From CAVZCK01 sp963773735 (GTDB lineage Bacteria > Pseudomonadota > Alphaproteobacteria > Rhizobiales > Rhodomicrobiaceae): a stretch of DNA of 64,000 nucleotides. The notes under the pieces are model-generated. The model was not told the DNA's origin and did not search any database. It was given only the letters and a program-made list of their open reading frames with translations. Numbering within the stretch: the stretch's first letter is position 1; each line of letters opens with the position of its first letter. Where the stretch lies: positions 65,386-129,385 of the forward strand of contig CAVZCK010000020.1 in assembly GCA_963773735.1 (NCBI GenBank). The letters are read 5' to 3'. The translations under genes were made by a program, and so were the position numbers. This document shows positions 54,978-64,000 of the stretch, piece by piece.

Positions 54978-55879
54978 CTTCCTCTTAGCTTATTTTCGAG
55001 GCCCGCGATCAGGCCCAGGGCGAAATGTCTCAGCTCGGTCTCATCGCCGCCGCTATCCGCGATCAATTGCGAGGCTTCCTCGATATAGAGCTGCGCCTCG
55101 CGGCCGGCGGCTTCAAGGCCGATGGTCAGCACGAGCGACGGCCGGCCGCAATCCTGCTCAACATCCTTGCCGGCGCTTTCCCGGCTGCCGGTCGCATCGA
55201 GAAGATCGTCGAGAATCTGAAAGGCAAGACCCAGCTTCAGACCGAAGTCGCGCATCAGGCCGATCTGCTCCGCATCGGCCATCACCGCCACCGCGCCCAT
55301 TTCGGCCGCAGCCGAGAACAAGGCGGCCGTCTTGCGGGCATGGACGAGCGCGACATCGTCTTTCGTCGCGATCTCCGGCGACCATTTCAAATCCTGCTCC
55401 TGTCCGGCGACCAGGCCCTCCGAGCCGACCGAACGGCTGAGGATTTGCGAAAGCCGCACGCGGATCGCGGCGCTCAGCGCCTCATCCTCGGCGATGACGC
55501 CGAAGGCCCAATTCAGCAGCGCGATAGCCGCCAGCATCGCCGTCGCCTGGCCATAGACCTGGTGGTTGGCCGGCAAGCCGCGCCTGAGCGAGGCATTATC
55601 CATCGCCGGCAAATCATCGAGGATCAGCGAAGCGGCATGGACCATTTCGAGCGCGCAAGCCGGCGTCAGCGCGGGTGCATCGCTGCCGCCGAGATGACGC
55701 GCGGCAAACAGGGCGAGCAGCGCGCGGACACGCTTGGCGGGCGCCCGGAGCGTGTGGCGCATTGACCGATGGAGATCGGCTGGAGCTTGCCGCGGCGGCG
55801 GGATCAAAACATCAAGCCGCGTTTCGACGGATTGGCGCAGCTCTTGCGAGAGTTGTCTCAAATTCTCATTGCTCAGCAT
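54959..55879 (-). CDS. crtE: Geranylgeranyl/polyprenyl diphosphate synthase
   Basis: A 306-residue trans-prenyltransferase supplying C20 precursor to carotenoids. The first Asp-rich motif is DDLPAMDNASLRRG, and the second is DDLLDATG. The chain-length region before the first motif (EMVHAASLI) is compatible with GGPP. It is intact, starts at ATG 55879 and lies upstream of crtZ on the same strand; fni and crtI diverge from it across a 227-base gap. Confidence 0.92.
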   Translation of the reverse strand: MLSNENLRQLSQELRQSVETRLDVLIPPPRQAPADLHRSMRHTLRAPAKRVRALLALFAARHLGGSDAPALTPACALEMVHAASLILDDLPAMDNASLRRGLPANHQVYGQATAMLAAIALLNWAFGVIAEDEALSAAIRVRLSQILSRSVGSEGLVAGQEQDLKWSPEIATKDDVALVHARKTAALFSAAAEMGAVAVMADAEQIGLMRDFGLKLGLAFQILDDLLDATGSRESAGKDVEQDCGRPSLVLTIGLEAAGREAQLYIEEASQLIADSGGDETELRHFALGLIAGLENKLRGRWRQIA

Positions 55880-56106
55880 TGAGCAAGCTCACGGTCCGTT
55901 GCGGTGTCCTCCAGATTTTCCTTCTTACGACGAGGATTTTTGCCGGACCAGCGGCTTCGACGACAATAATCCTTTTTGCGCACTGTTTTTGAAATAAAGA
56001 TCACGCAACGAGCCGAAACCTGTTCCCGCGAAGCTTCATCATTTGGTTCCTTTCAAATTTAGCTTTACGCTGCCTTCTTCGCAGTGCGCAATGGAAAAGG
56101 AAATTC

Positions 56107-57126
56107 ATGTCCGATTTGCTGCGGCGCAAGACCGAACATCTGGACGTCGTACTTGCCCAAAATGTGCGCACATTGCCGAGCACCGGCTTTGAGACGGTGC
56201 GGTTCGAGCATGTCGCGTTGCCGGAGCTTGACCTCGATGAGATCGACCTGAGCACGGAGTTTCTCGGCCGGCGGATGCGGGCGCCGTTCCTGATCAGCTC
56301 GATGACCGGCGGACCGGAGAAGGCGGCGGCGATCAATGAGAATCTGGCGCGTGCCGCTGGCCAGCTCGGCATTGCCTTCGCCGTCGGCTCGCAGCGCGTC
56401 GCGATCGAGGAGGCGGGCGCCTCAGGCTTCGGGCCAGAGCTGCGCGGCTTCATCGGCGAGATGCCGCTCATCTCGAATTTCGGCGCGGCGCAACTGGCGC
56501 GCCCGGATGGCACCGACATGGCCCGGCGCGCGGTCGACATGATCGGCGCCGACGCGCTCATCATTCATCTCAATCCGCTGCAGGAAGCGGTGCAGCCGGG
56601 CGGCGACCGCAACTGGTCGGGACTGCTGGCAAGGCTCGAAGCGCTCACGAAAGCCATCCCGTGCCAGTGATTGCGAAAGAGGTCGGCTCCGGCATTTCCG
56701 GGCGGCTGGCGAAACGGCTCTGGGAGGCCGGCGTCAGGATCATCGACGTTGCCGGCGCTGGCGGCACGAGCTGGGCCGCCGTCGAGGCGGGCCGCGCGCC
56801 GAACGACCGCCTCAGGGCCATCGCCGAGACCTTTCGCGATTGGGGCATTCCAACCGCCCGCGCCGTCGCCGATGTCCGCGCTGCGTGTCCGCAGGCCGTG
56901 GTCATCGCCTCGGGCGGCATTCGCACCGGGCTCGACGCCGCCAAGGCCGTCAGGCTCGGCGCCGACCTTGCCGCGCAAGCCGCGGGCGTGCTGCCGGCCG
57001 CGCTCGAAAGCGTCGATGCCGTCGATGGCGCATTTCGAGGACCGGATCGCGGAGCTCAGGATTGCGTGCTTCTGCACCGGCAGCCGGACACTGGCCGATC
57101 TGCGGCAGGCGCCGCTCCTGCCCTGA
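56107..57126 (+). CDS. fni: Isopentenyl-diphosphate delta-isomerase, type 2 (two frameshifts)
   Basis: An FMN-dependent enzyme of about 340 residues that interconverts IPP and DMAPP. The first part has RKTEHLDVV, APFLISSMTGG, FAVGSQRVA and HLNPLQEAVQPGGD. A shift near 56665 leads into VIAKEVGSGISG, DVAGAGGTSWAAVE and ASGGIRTGLDAAKA. A second shift near 57030 gives the end CFCTGSRTLADL. The FMN- and Mg-binding motifs are all present. AAAGGA precedes ATG 56107. It is 10 bases from crtI. Confidence 0.92.
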
Positions 57127-57136
57127 GGAATCGGCG

Positions 57137-58666
57137 ATGCTGAAGACGGTCACGGATCAAAACGCCGCCACGCAGTTCTGCGCGCGCTCCTCATGCCGTC
57201 GTCATCGGCGGCGGCCTCGGCGGCATGGCCGCGGCACTGCGGCTGCGCGCCAAGGGCTATCGGGTGACGCTGTTCGAGCGCTTGGGGATGCTCGGCGGGC
57301 GCGCACAGGTTCTCAGCCGCGACGGATTTCGCTACGACGCCGGCCCGACCGTGATCACCGCGCATTTTCTCTTCGAGGAATTGTTCGAGCTGTTCGGCCG
57401 GCGGATGGGGGATTACCTCACGCTGGTGCCGCTAGCCCCCTGGTACCGCTTCCGCTTTCCGGACGGTGACAGCTTCGATTATGGCGGCACGATCGAGGAC
57501 ACGCTCGCCGAGATCCGCCGCATCGAGCCGGCCGATTGCGACGGCTATTTGCGGCTGCTCGCCCATTCCGAGCGATTGTTCAACAAGGGCTTCATCGGCC
57601 TTGCCGACCAGCCCTTCCACAATCTCGGCACCATGCTCGCCCAGGCGCCCGCTCTGGTGAGGCTCGGCGCCTATCGCAGCGTCTGGCAGATGATCTCGAA
57701 ATTTCTGAAAAGCCCTAAGCTGCGCCAGGCCTTTTCGATCCAGCCGCTGCTCGTCGGCGGCAGCCCTTTCGATACCACCAGCATTTACGGACTTATCCAT
57801 TATCTGGAGCGTAAATGGGCGGTCTATTTCGCCATGGGCGGCACCGGCGGGCTGATGGCGGGAATCGCTAAGCTGATAGAGGAGGTCGGCATCCGAAATC
57901 CGCCTCGGCGAGACCGATGTCGCGGGTGACGCTCAGCGGTCGCAGGGCGACCGGCGTGACACTGGAAAGCGGGGCGAGCATTCCCGCCGATATCGTGATC
58001 TCGAATGCCGATCCGATGCATCTGTTCACGCAAATGCTGCCCAGGGAAAAACTGACGCCAGCGGCAAAGCTGAAGTTGCGCACGGCGCGGCTGTCGATGG
58101 GGCTGTTCCTGGTCTATTTCGGCACGCGGCGGCAATATCCGGACGTTGCTCATCACACCATCTGGCTCGGCGAACGCTTCCGCGAATTGCTGGATGATAT
58201 TTTCAAGCACGGCCGTCTGGCAGAGGATTTCTCGCTCTATATTCACCGGCCGACGGCAACCGATCCGAGCTTTGCGCCCGCAGGCTGCGACAGCTTTTAC
58301 GCGCTTTGCCCGGTGCCCAATCTCAATGCGGCGATCGATTGGCGGGAAGAGGCGCCGCGCCTGCGCAATCGCATCGTCGAGGCACTCGACTCCACGATCC
58401 TTCCGGGCCTGCGCGAGACGATTACCGCTGAGCTGATCCTGACTCCGGCCGATTTCAAGGAGCAGTATCTCAGCTATCAGGGCAGCGGCTTCTCCATCGC
58501 GCCCTATTTCACCCAGAGTGCCTGGTTCCGCTTCCACAATCGCGCCGAGGGCATCGAGGGCCTCTATCTGACCGGCGCCGGCACGCATCCGGGCGCGGGA
58601 ATGCCGGGGGTGCTGTGCTCGGCTAAGGTGATCGACCACCTCATTCCCGCTGCGGAGGTGGCTTAG
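57137..58666 (+). CDS. crtI: Phytoene desaturase (two to three frameshifts)
   Basis: An FAD-dependent desaturase of about 510 residues. MLKTVTDQN is followed, after a shift near 57195, by AVVIGGGLGGMAAALRL (dinucleotide fold) and RDGFRYDAGPTVIT. After one or two shifts near 57895, IRLGET, SRVTLSGRRATGVTLESG and the C-terminal FAD block LYLTGAGTHPGAGMPGVL follow. The enzyme introduces double bonds into phytoene, giving neurosporene or lycopene; the number of steps cannot be told. The shift at 57895 is close to the weakly conserved loop. Confidence 0.9.
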
Positions 58667-58826
58667 GCGGATTGCGCTCCGGCGGCGTCTTGGGCGGATT
58701 CGTCTGTGAGCCGGCGTCCGTTTCCTCACGCCGTCCCTGCTGTCGAAAGAGCCGAGCGTGCGCCGTTTTCAAACTCTCGCGGATACGGCGGATCACCACC
58801 TCGTGACTGGACCAGTTCCAAGCCAT
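58641..58826 (-). CDS. Small hypothetical protein
   Basis: A possible 61-residue protein with a charged helical first half (HEVVIRRIRESLKTAHARLF) and a Pro-rich tail (NPPKTPPERNPPKPPPQR). It starts 16 bases after the stop of the next upstream gene and its end overlaps the crtI 3' end. No family is recognised and it may not be real. Confidence 0.35.
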   Translation of the reverse strand: MAWNWSSHEVVIRRIRESLKTAHARLFRQQGRREETDAGSQTNPPKTPPERNPPKPPPQRE

Positions 58827-58841
58827 AGCGGCGGTCGAGCG

Positions 58842-59105
58842 TCACGTTTTCGGATCGCCGCAGGAGCGCTTGACGAAGGTCACCGCACCCGGGACACGCG
58901 TCAGTCTTGCGACCGCGTCGATATAGGCGATCAGCAACTCGGCCTCGATCCGGACGGGGTTGCGCGCGCCCGTCTGGCCGATGAATTCCTGGAGCCGTAA
59001 CCGGGCTTCCCTCAGCGCAACGAGCAGCGGCCTGTAGTCGAACTCGGTCGGGGACGGATGGGCGAAGGGATCCGGCTCTTCCGGTGTCTCGGGAGGTTCG
59101 ACCAT
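58842..59105 (-). CDS. Small hypothetical protein
   Basis: An 87-residue protein beginning MVEPPETPEEPDPFAHPSP, then a basic helical part (LLVALREARLRLQEFIGQTG, ELLIAYIDAVARL). It ends VKRSCGDPKT. No domain is recognised. The start is ATG 59105; the frame is open further upstream but AT-rich sequence there suggests the promoter. Confidence 0.5.
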   Translation of the reverse strand: MVEPPETPEEPDPFAHPSPTEFDYRPLLVALREARLRLQEFIGQTGARNPVRIEAELLIAYIDAVARLTRVPGAVTFVKRSCGDPKT

Positions 59106-59470
59106 GTTACGCAAACTCGTTTGTTCGCTTTTTGTTCTTACATGAAATTGCGTTTGCGTCAAGCCCGGACGATCCGGCGCCTCAATTGGTGCAACAATCA
59201 ATAGTTTCGCAACTTCCGGTTTTAATATTTACAGAAACCACCACGAGCAATCAGATAAAGTTGTAAATTCGCAACGCAGGTGAGAAAGAACCCCAGCGAA
59301 TTTCACCATATACGTAATCCATCTACTCGATTTTCTCAGGTCGAACGGTATCCATAATCTTGAAGTTGCCTGATGCGTGTTCGTAATGAGACTTTTTTGC
59401 GTTCTGGCTCGAATGTGGACGCAGATTTCAATGGGAAAACTTTGATTCAGGGCATTGAGGGAGTATACCT
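59106..59470. other. Divergent intergenic region
   Basis: An AT-rich, gene-free 365 bases between the small hypothetical and the adhesin gene, presumably holding both promoters. GAGGGAG at 59458-59464 is the adhesin's ribosome binding site. Confidence 0.5.
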
Positions 59471-61057
59471 ATGACCTTTTCGAAAGCGAGATTGCTGAAC
59501 TCTACAGTTCTCATAGCATTGACGGCGTTGGTGGCGTCGTTTTCTCCAACGAGCGTATTTGCTCAAGCGACGTGTATTACGCATGTAAATTCGCAGACCG
59601 GAGATACTGATCTGGGGCCGACGGTATTGGGACTAACGGTCGTTACCAACGATCCTCACCATCATACGATCGGATCGAGCAACAGCGGGGCCAGCGCCAG
59701 CCAGTCTGGAGATTTCGGTTGCGCGCCGAATGCGACCGCGAATGGCCCGAACGCTACGGCAATCGGCGATAGCGCCAATGCGAATGGGGAGAATTCGACA
59801 TCGGTTGGCGCGGCCGCTGGCGCTGGTTCAAGCGGGGCAGGAAATACCGCCTTCGGTTTTGGCGCTGGGCAGAACGTTCAGGGCGACGGCAATACTGCCG
59901 TCGGCGATCCGACGGGCACGAATGTCACCGGAAACAATAACAGCGCCTTCGGCAATAATTCCGGAAATAGCGTCACGGGCGACAACAACAGCGCTTCCGG
60001 CAACAATTCCGGCAATAATGTGCTCGGCAGCAGCAATGTCGCGGTCGGCGACAACTCCGGCAACAATATATCGGCATCCGACACTATCGCGGTTGGCACA
60101 AACGCAAATGGCGGTACGACCAAGTCTATCGCTATCGGTTCCAATTCGACGGTCAGTGCGGGCAGTGCCTCCTTCAATGATGGGGGCATAGCAATTGGTG
60201 GCGACGTGAATAACGACGGACAAGGTGCGTTTGCCCGTGGCCCGCGGTCGATCGCGATCGGCAGCGACGCGGTTGCGGATCCAGAGATAAACAACCCAGG
60301 CGCAGGTGATGGTCTTGCGACAGCAATCGGAGGCCGGGCCGAGGCGCGAAATGGACGCGCGACGGCCATTGGCGCCGATGCGCTTGCGACCGGGGGCAGG
60401 ACAACCGCAATCGGCAACCAAGCGCGCGCAAGCGGCTCCGGGTCTGTGGCCGTCGGCGACAATGCGCAGACGGGATTTCCAATACAGAACGGAGGCGTTC
60501 CGAATGCGGTTGCGGTTGGTAGAAATACGAAAGCCCTTGCCGCTGGCTCCGTCGCCATCGGGGCTGACAGCACAGCGACATCGGCCGACCCCAATAGTGG
60601 TGGCGCCGTTGCTCGCCTTGAGAATGAATTCGTGCTCGGCACAGTGAACCATACCTACACGGCCCCCGGCATTACGTCCGACCTCAGCCGGGAGCGTCAA
60701 TCAGGACCACTTGAGCTGGTGACGACCGATGCTGACGGGCACGTCGCCTCGGACGGCGGCCAGATCTTCCGTGATCTCGGCAAGCAAGGCGCCGGCATTG
60801 CCATCGCCACGGCGCTGGAGAATCCCGATCTGGTCGGCAATGAGACATTTGGTCTGGCAGCCAATATGGGCTCTTTCGACGGCAACACCGCGATCGCCGT
60901 CTCCGCCATGGGCGTGCTCGGCCGCGACTTTCTCGGCAGCGGCGAGCGCTGGGCGGTTTCCGGCGGCGTCGGTGTCAGCCTGAACGAGAAGGATTATGGC
61001 GGCCAGAACACCGACCGGGCCGTTGCCGGCCGCGCAGGCGTCCAGGTGACCTGGTAA
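59471..61057 (+). CDS. YadA-like trimeric autotransporter adhesin
   Basis: A 528-residue surface protein. A signal peptide ends VFAQ. Residues about 80-400 are a chain of head repeats of the YadA/Hia type (TAIGDSANANG, SIAIGSDAVA, TAIGADALATGG, SVAVGDNAQTG) with a Gly/Asn-rich block (NNSAFGNNSGNSV) in the middle. The C-terminal 80 residues are a compact membrane anchor (NETFGLAANMGSF ... RAGVQVTW) ending in Trp, as outer-membrane barrels do. The stalk is very short. It should trimerise at the outer membrane and bind surfaces. Confidence 0.82.
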   Translation: MTFSKARLLNSTVLIALTALVASFSPTSVFAQATCITHVNSQTGDTDLGPTVLGLTVVTNDPHHHTIGSSNSGASASQSGDFGCAPNATANGPNATAIGDSANANGENSTSVGAAAGAGSSGAGNTAFGFGAGQNVQGDGNTAVGDPTGTNVTGNNNSAFGNNSGNSVTGDNNSASGNNSGNNVLGSSNVAVGDNSGNNISASDTIAVGTNANGGTTKSIAIGSNSTVSAGSASFNDGGIAIGGDVNNDGQGAFARGPRSIAIGSDAVADPEINNPGAGDGLATAIGGRAEARNGRATAIGADALATGGRTTAIGNQARASGSGSVAVGDNAQTGFPIQNGGVPNAVAVGRNTKALAAGSVAIGADSTATSADPNSGGAVARLENEFVLGTVNHTYTAPGITSDLSRERQSGPLELVTTDADGHVASDGGQIFRDLGKQGAGIAIATALENPDLVGNETFGLAANMGSFDGNTAIAVSAMGVLGRDFLGSGERWAVSGGVGVSLNEKDYGGQNTDRAVAGRAGVQVTW

Positions 61058-61062
61058 TTGAC

Positions 61063-61117
61063 GCAAATGCGCCAAAGCGGGCCATCGGTATTGCCGGTGG
61101 CCCGTTGGCGTATTTGC
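61063..61117 (+). terminator. Long stem-loop after the adhesin gene
   Basis: GCAAAT, CGCCAA and CGGGCCA pair with TGGCCCG, TTGGCG and ATTTGC in a stem of about 20 pairs starting five bases after the stop codon. There is no T-run, so Rho-independent termination is possible but not certain; it may also stabilise the 3' end. Confidence 0.6.
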
Positions 61118-61157
61118 ATGGGTCTGATGAACTGCACGCGTTGGATCACGAGCGACA

Positions 61158-62198
61158 ATGAGTAAGACGCTGAAAGCAAAGGGGCGCGTCCGCCGTGTTT
61201 CGCTCTGGCTTGCTGCGGCAATCATCGCCGCGGCCGGGCCCGCGGCTGCCGAGCAAAAAAAAACTGTGCCCAAGACGCAGCCGCAAGCGCATCAGCAACC
61301 GCAGGCGCCAGCACCTGCCTTGCCGCCCATACCGGATGCCTATGCGCTCAACCTCATGATCCGCTCATCGATTATTGCGCTCAACCAGGCGAACAAGACC
61401 GGCAATTACACCGTCTTGCAGGATCTGGCTGCGCCCGCTTTTCGCGCTTCAAACAACTCCGCGCGCCTCGCGCAGATTTTTGCTCATCTCCGTCAGCGCA
61501 ATCTCGATTTGACGCCGATCCTATTCTTCACGCCTAAGCTCGCCATTCAACCCCAGATCAATCCGCAAGGCATTTTGCGCCTCGCCGGCCATTTCCCCAC
61601 GGCGCCGGAGCGCGTGGATTTCGACCTCTATTTTCAGGTGGTCGGGGGCGAGTGGCGGCTGTTCGGAATCGGCGTGACCACTAGCCCCGCCGAAGTCACC
61701 GCCGCGACCCAGCCCCAGCCGCAATCACAGCAGAATCCCGTTCGGGCTAATGCTCCCGCCGAGGGCAGTGTTGCGAGTGGGCCGCCGAGCGGCAGTGATC
61801 CCGCGGCTAACGCTTCGCCGCATACCGCACCCGCTAAGGTCGCGGCCCAGGCAGAGCCAGCACCACCTCCGTCCCGGAAGCCGGCGCGGGCTGGCGGGGC
61901 TGAGACGACGGCAGCGACACAAAGCACGGTGCGGAACGGCACGACAACCAATGCAACCCGCATCGATCTCGCCAATCCCCGATTCGTTGCGTCGGATGCG
62001 CTGGGCGAGAATGCACCCGCTCAGGGAACGAATGCCGGAGGAAAAATCGGAGAGCAAATCCGGTTTCTGGGACAGTTTGAATATCTTTTCAAACAAATGA
62101 CCGCATCTTGGAGGCCGGTCGTATTCAATCAGCCGCGGCGGTTGGGCCCGATCTCGTCGAGCGGATCGGTCGCAGGAAATAACGGTCGGGGCAATTGA
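61158..62198 (+). CDS. Secreted hypothetical protein with a Pro/Ala-rich linker
   Basis: A 346-residue protein. A basic start and a hydrophobic stretch (VSLWLAAAIIAAAGPAAAE) make a signal peptide. Residues about 55-175 form a single domain with LMIRSSIIALNQANKTGNYTV, FRASNNSARLAQIF, GILRLAGHFPTAPERVDFDLYFQ and GEWRLFGIGV; the shape resembles NTF2/cystatin-like folds. The rest is low complexity (Ala, Pro, Thr). No function can be assigned. It follows the adhesin by 100 bases and may belong with it. Confidence 0.72.
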   Translation: MSKTLKAKGRVRRVSLWLAAAIIAAAGPAAAEQKKTVPKTQPQAHQQPQAPAPALPPIPDAYALNLMIRSSIIALNQANKTGNYTVLQDLAAPAFRASNNSARLAQIFAHLRQRNLDLTPILFFTPKLAIQPQINPQGILRLAGHFPTAPERVDFDLYFQVVGGEWRLFGIGVTTSPAEVTAATQPQPQSQQNPVRANAPAEGSVASGPPSGSDPAANASPHTAPAKVAAQAEPAPPPSRKPARAGGAETTAATQSTVRNGTTTNATRIDLANPRFVASDALGENAPAQGTNAGGKIGEQIRFLGQFEYLFKQMTASWRPVVFNQPRRLGPISSSGSVAGNNGRGN

Positions 62199-62328
62199 CG
62201 TGCAAGCGCGATCAGGGCGAATATCGACGTGCGCTGTCAGCGCTTGGACACCGATCGAACCGCGACGCCCAGCGGCGGCGCGCGGGTTGCGCTTCAGCCC
62301 CACGGAATTGCGCGTCGCAGATGATGTT

Positions 62329-63404
62329 ATGCAACAATTGATCAAGCCGGCCCTGACCTCGAAGGTCTACGATGTCGACGATTTCGCCGCCGCTCAGGAA
62401 CTCTATCACAGCAACGGCTGGACCGACGGCCTGCCTGTGGTGCCGCCGACGGAAGCCGCGGTCGCGGCCTGCCTCGACTGGGCGATGATGACGCCGGATC
62501 AGCTGCATCGGCATCGAGCCGGTCCGCGAGCAACCCATCACCGCCGAGAAACTTGCCATCAACGCCGTCATGGCCGGCTGCCTGCCGATGCACTTCCCCG
62601 TCGTCGCGACGGCCTGGCAGGCCATGCTGAAGGAGGAGTTCCTTCTGCATGGCGTGACCTCGAGCACCGGCGGATGTGCCATTCTCGTCATCATCAACGG
62701 GCCGATCCGTCTCGAGATCGGCGCCAACCCTACGTTCAACGCGCTGGGCAACAGCGATCGCGCCACCTCGGTCATCGGCCGCGCCATCCGGCTGGCGCTG
62801 ATCAATCTGATGGACGTGCGCCCGGCGGCATCGACCGCTCGACGCTCGGCCATCCCGGCAAATTTTCCTATTGCCTCGCCGAGGACGAGGAGGACACCAC
62901 ATGGCAGCCGCTGTCCGTCATACGCGGCATGCCCGAGGGCGCCTCGGCCGTCACCGTGATGGCCGCCATGGCGCCGCGCCAGATCATGAATGAATGGACG
63001 ACCGACCCGAAGGAGATCCTGGAGACGTTCGCCGCGGAAATGCGCGCCAACCAGCTGCACTACTCGATCTATGGCGGCAACTACGTGATCGTGATCCCCA
63101 AGCAGCTGCGCGAGCATCATCCAGAGGGCCGGCTGGACCAAGCGGGACATCGGCGAGTTCCTCTACGAGCGGGCGCGGGTTCGGCGCGGAGAATGGGCGA
63201 GTGTCGGCAAGGGTTCGGTCGTGCGCGACCGCGGCAGAACGCGTGCATCCGGCGCTCGAATCGCCGGATCATCTCCTGGTCGTTGCCGCGGGCGGCCCGG
63301 CGGGCGGCTTCGGCGCCGTCATCGCGCCATGGATGGGCAGCAAGACCAAGGCCGTGACGGCTGCGATCGGCGCTTGCGTCGATTGCGAGCCGCCGAAAAG
63401 CTGA
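62329..63404 (+). CDS. UGSC-associated protein, GWTDGLPVVPPT family (several frameshifts)
   Basis: A protein of about 358 residues, recognised by YHSNGWTDGLPVVPPTEAAV, AEKLAINAVMAGCLPMHFPV, ILVIINGPIRLEIG, GHPGKFSYCLAEDEEDTTW, FLYERARV and LVVAAGGPAGGFGAVIAPW. The frame changes near 62505, 62835, 63135 and once or twice between 63175 and 63240, but the conserved blocks stay collinear. Proteins of this type regularly stand next to UGSC-motif proteins; the reaction is unknown. The start at ATG 62329 is tentative, as no clear ribosome binding site is seen. Confidence 0.72.
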
Positions 63405-63459
63405 GCCCAATTGGCATAATCGTGCTATCAGGCTGGGCAGCAGAGCCGAAGGACAGATC

Positions 63460-63984
63460 ATGATTTTGCGCGTGTTCGACCCGACAAACGAGATGAAGGC
63501 CGCCGGCGGTCAGCCGGCCGAGCGGCCGACGTCGCTGCGGGGTAAGACCAGTCGGCTTCATCTCGAACGGCAAAGAAGGCACCAAGGGCTATTTCGCCCA
63601 TCTCGATCGCATGCTGCGCGAGGAGTTTGGCGTTGCCGACGTCGTATGGCGCACGAAGTCGAACTACAGCGCGCCGGCCGATGCGCATATCGTCGATGAG
63701 ATCAAGCATGGCATGCCGTCGTCGCCGGCGTCGGCGATTGAGGCAGCTGCTCGTCGTGCAGTTTGCATGACGCGGTCGTAGCGGAACGGCAGGGTGTACC
63801 CGCCATAGGCGTGATGACGACGCGCTTTGCCAGCGCGGCCGAACTCATGGCCCGCGTGCTCGGCATGCCCGGCTACAAATTCGCCGTCATCGACCACCCG
63901 ATCAGCAGCGCGTCGGACGAGCGGCTCGCGGATTATGCGCGCGCGACGATCGAGCAGGCGCGGCAGCTTTTACTGCGATCGTGA
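63460..63984 (+). CDS. UGSC-family protein with an in-frame TGA at the selenocysteine position
   Basis: About 175 residues. MILRVFDPTNEM starts after GAAGGA. After a shift near 63549 the text reads VGFISNGKEGTKGYFAHLDRML and NYSAPADAHIVDE; after another near 63711, AVVAGVGD, then TGA (63739-63741), then GSCSSCSLHDAV and on to LLLRS. This is the UGSC motif, in which the first residue is selenocysteine or cysteine in the family. Here TGA encodes it, so the protein is probably a selenoprotein with a CxxC just downstream. A downstream-only reading from 63763 would lack the active site. Confidence 0.8.
63742..63766 (+). promoter_or_regulatory. Possible SECIS-like hairpin after the TGA codon
   Basis: Directly after TGA, AGCTGC (63745-63750) pairs with GCAGTT (63758-63763) around the loop TCGTCGT, extended by GC (63743-63744) with GC (63765-63766) across one bulged T. 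Bacterial SECIS elements sit immediately 3' of the UGA like this. The loop lacks a clear match to the Escherichia coli sequence, so this is tentative. Confidence 0.45.
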
Positions 63985-64000
63985 TCGCGTTGCCATCGAC

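Noticed and set aside
59880..60640. Adhesin repeats as a possible CRISPR or satellite array
   Set aside because: The repeats are degenerate at DNA level and in phase with YadA-like protein head repeats.

Overview
The window looks like a piece of an alphaproteobacterial chromosome from the order Hyphomicrobiales (Rhizobiales), probably a Beijerinckiaceae/Methylocystaceae-type soil bacterium. The evidence is high GC content, the order rplY-pth-ychF, a parvulin-argJ-mutT group diverging from secA, an Atm1-type exporter beside psd, and rhizobial-style intergenic palindromes. The genus is inference; no rRNA or tRNA gene is present to test it.

Layout. 0-11 kb holds housekeeping genes: rplY (partial), pth, ychF, psd, an ABC exporter, mutT, argJ, a periplasmic parvulin and secA. 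11-13 kb carries two globin genes and an AT-rich, gene-free stretch. 13-31 kb is a complete [NiFe]-hydrogenase locus of the group 1h ('actinobacterial', high-affinity) type. It contains an NtrC/HoxA-like activator, a small zinc-ribbon protein, hhyS and hhyL, two HiPIP-like four-cysteine proteins, a maturation protease, TPR and small membrane proteins, a NifU-Rieske fusion, an NHL-repeat protein, and hypF-hypC-(SIS)-hypD-hypE-hupE-hypA-hypB. A near-perfect sigma-54 promoter lies just upstream of hhyS. I infer that the activator switches on H2 oxidation and that electrons leave through the Rieske and HiPIP-like proteins.

31-54 kb is mixed: a secreted unknown protein, an orphan solute-binding protein, AsmA, acetoacetyl-CoA synthetase, an M20 peptidase, RlpA, ObgE, a nicotianamine-synthase-like gene, the SRP RNA, LysE, a peroxiredoxin remnant, indolepyruvate ferredoxin oxidoreductase, a HAD hydrolase, a nickel/cobalt exporter with its DUF1007 partner, two L,D-transpeptidases and a fused Sat-CysC. 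54-59 kb is a partial carotenoid cluster (crtZ-crtE diverging from fni-crtI; no crtB or crtY seen). 59-64 kb has a YadA-like adhesin, a secreted unknown protein and a two-gene UGSC-family locus. Its last gene contains an in-frame TGA exactly at the selenocysteine position of the UGSC motif.

Quality. Many genes, mostly beyond 25 kb, are split by single-base shifts that are usually repaired by deleting one base, often in short G or C runs. I read these as consensus errors of a draft or long-read assembly, not as gene decay. They are annotated as single genes with the break positions given. Long open frames antisense to real genes are GC-driven shadows and are left out.
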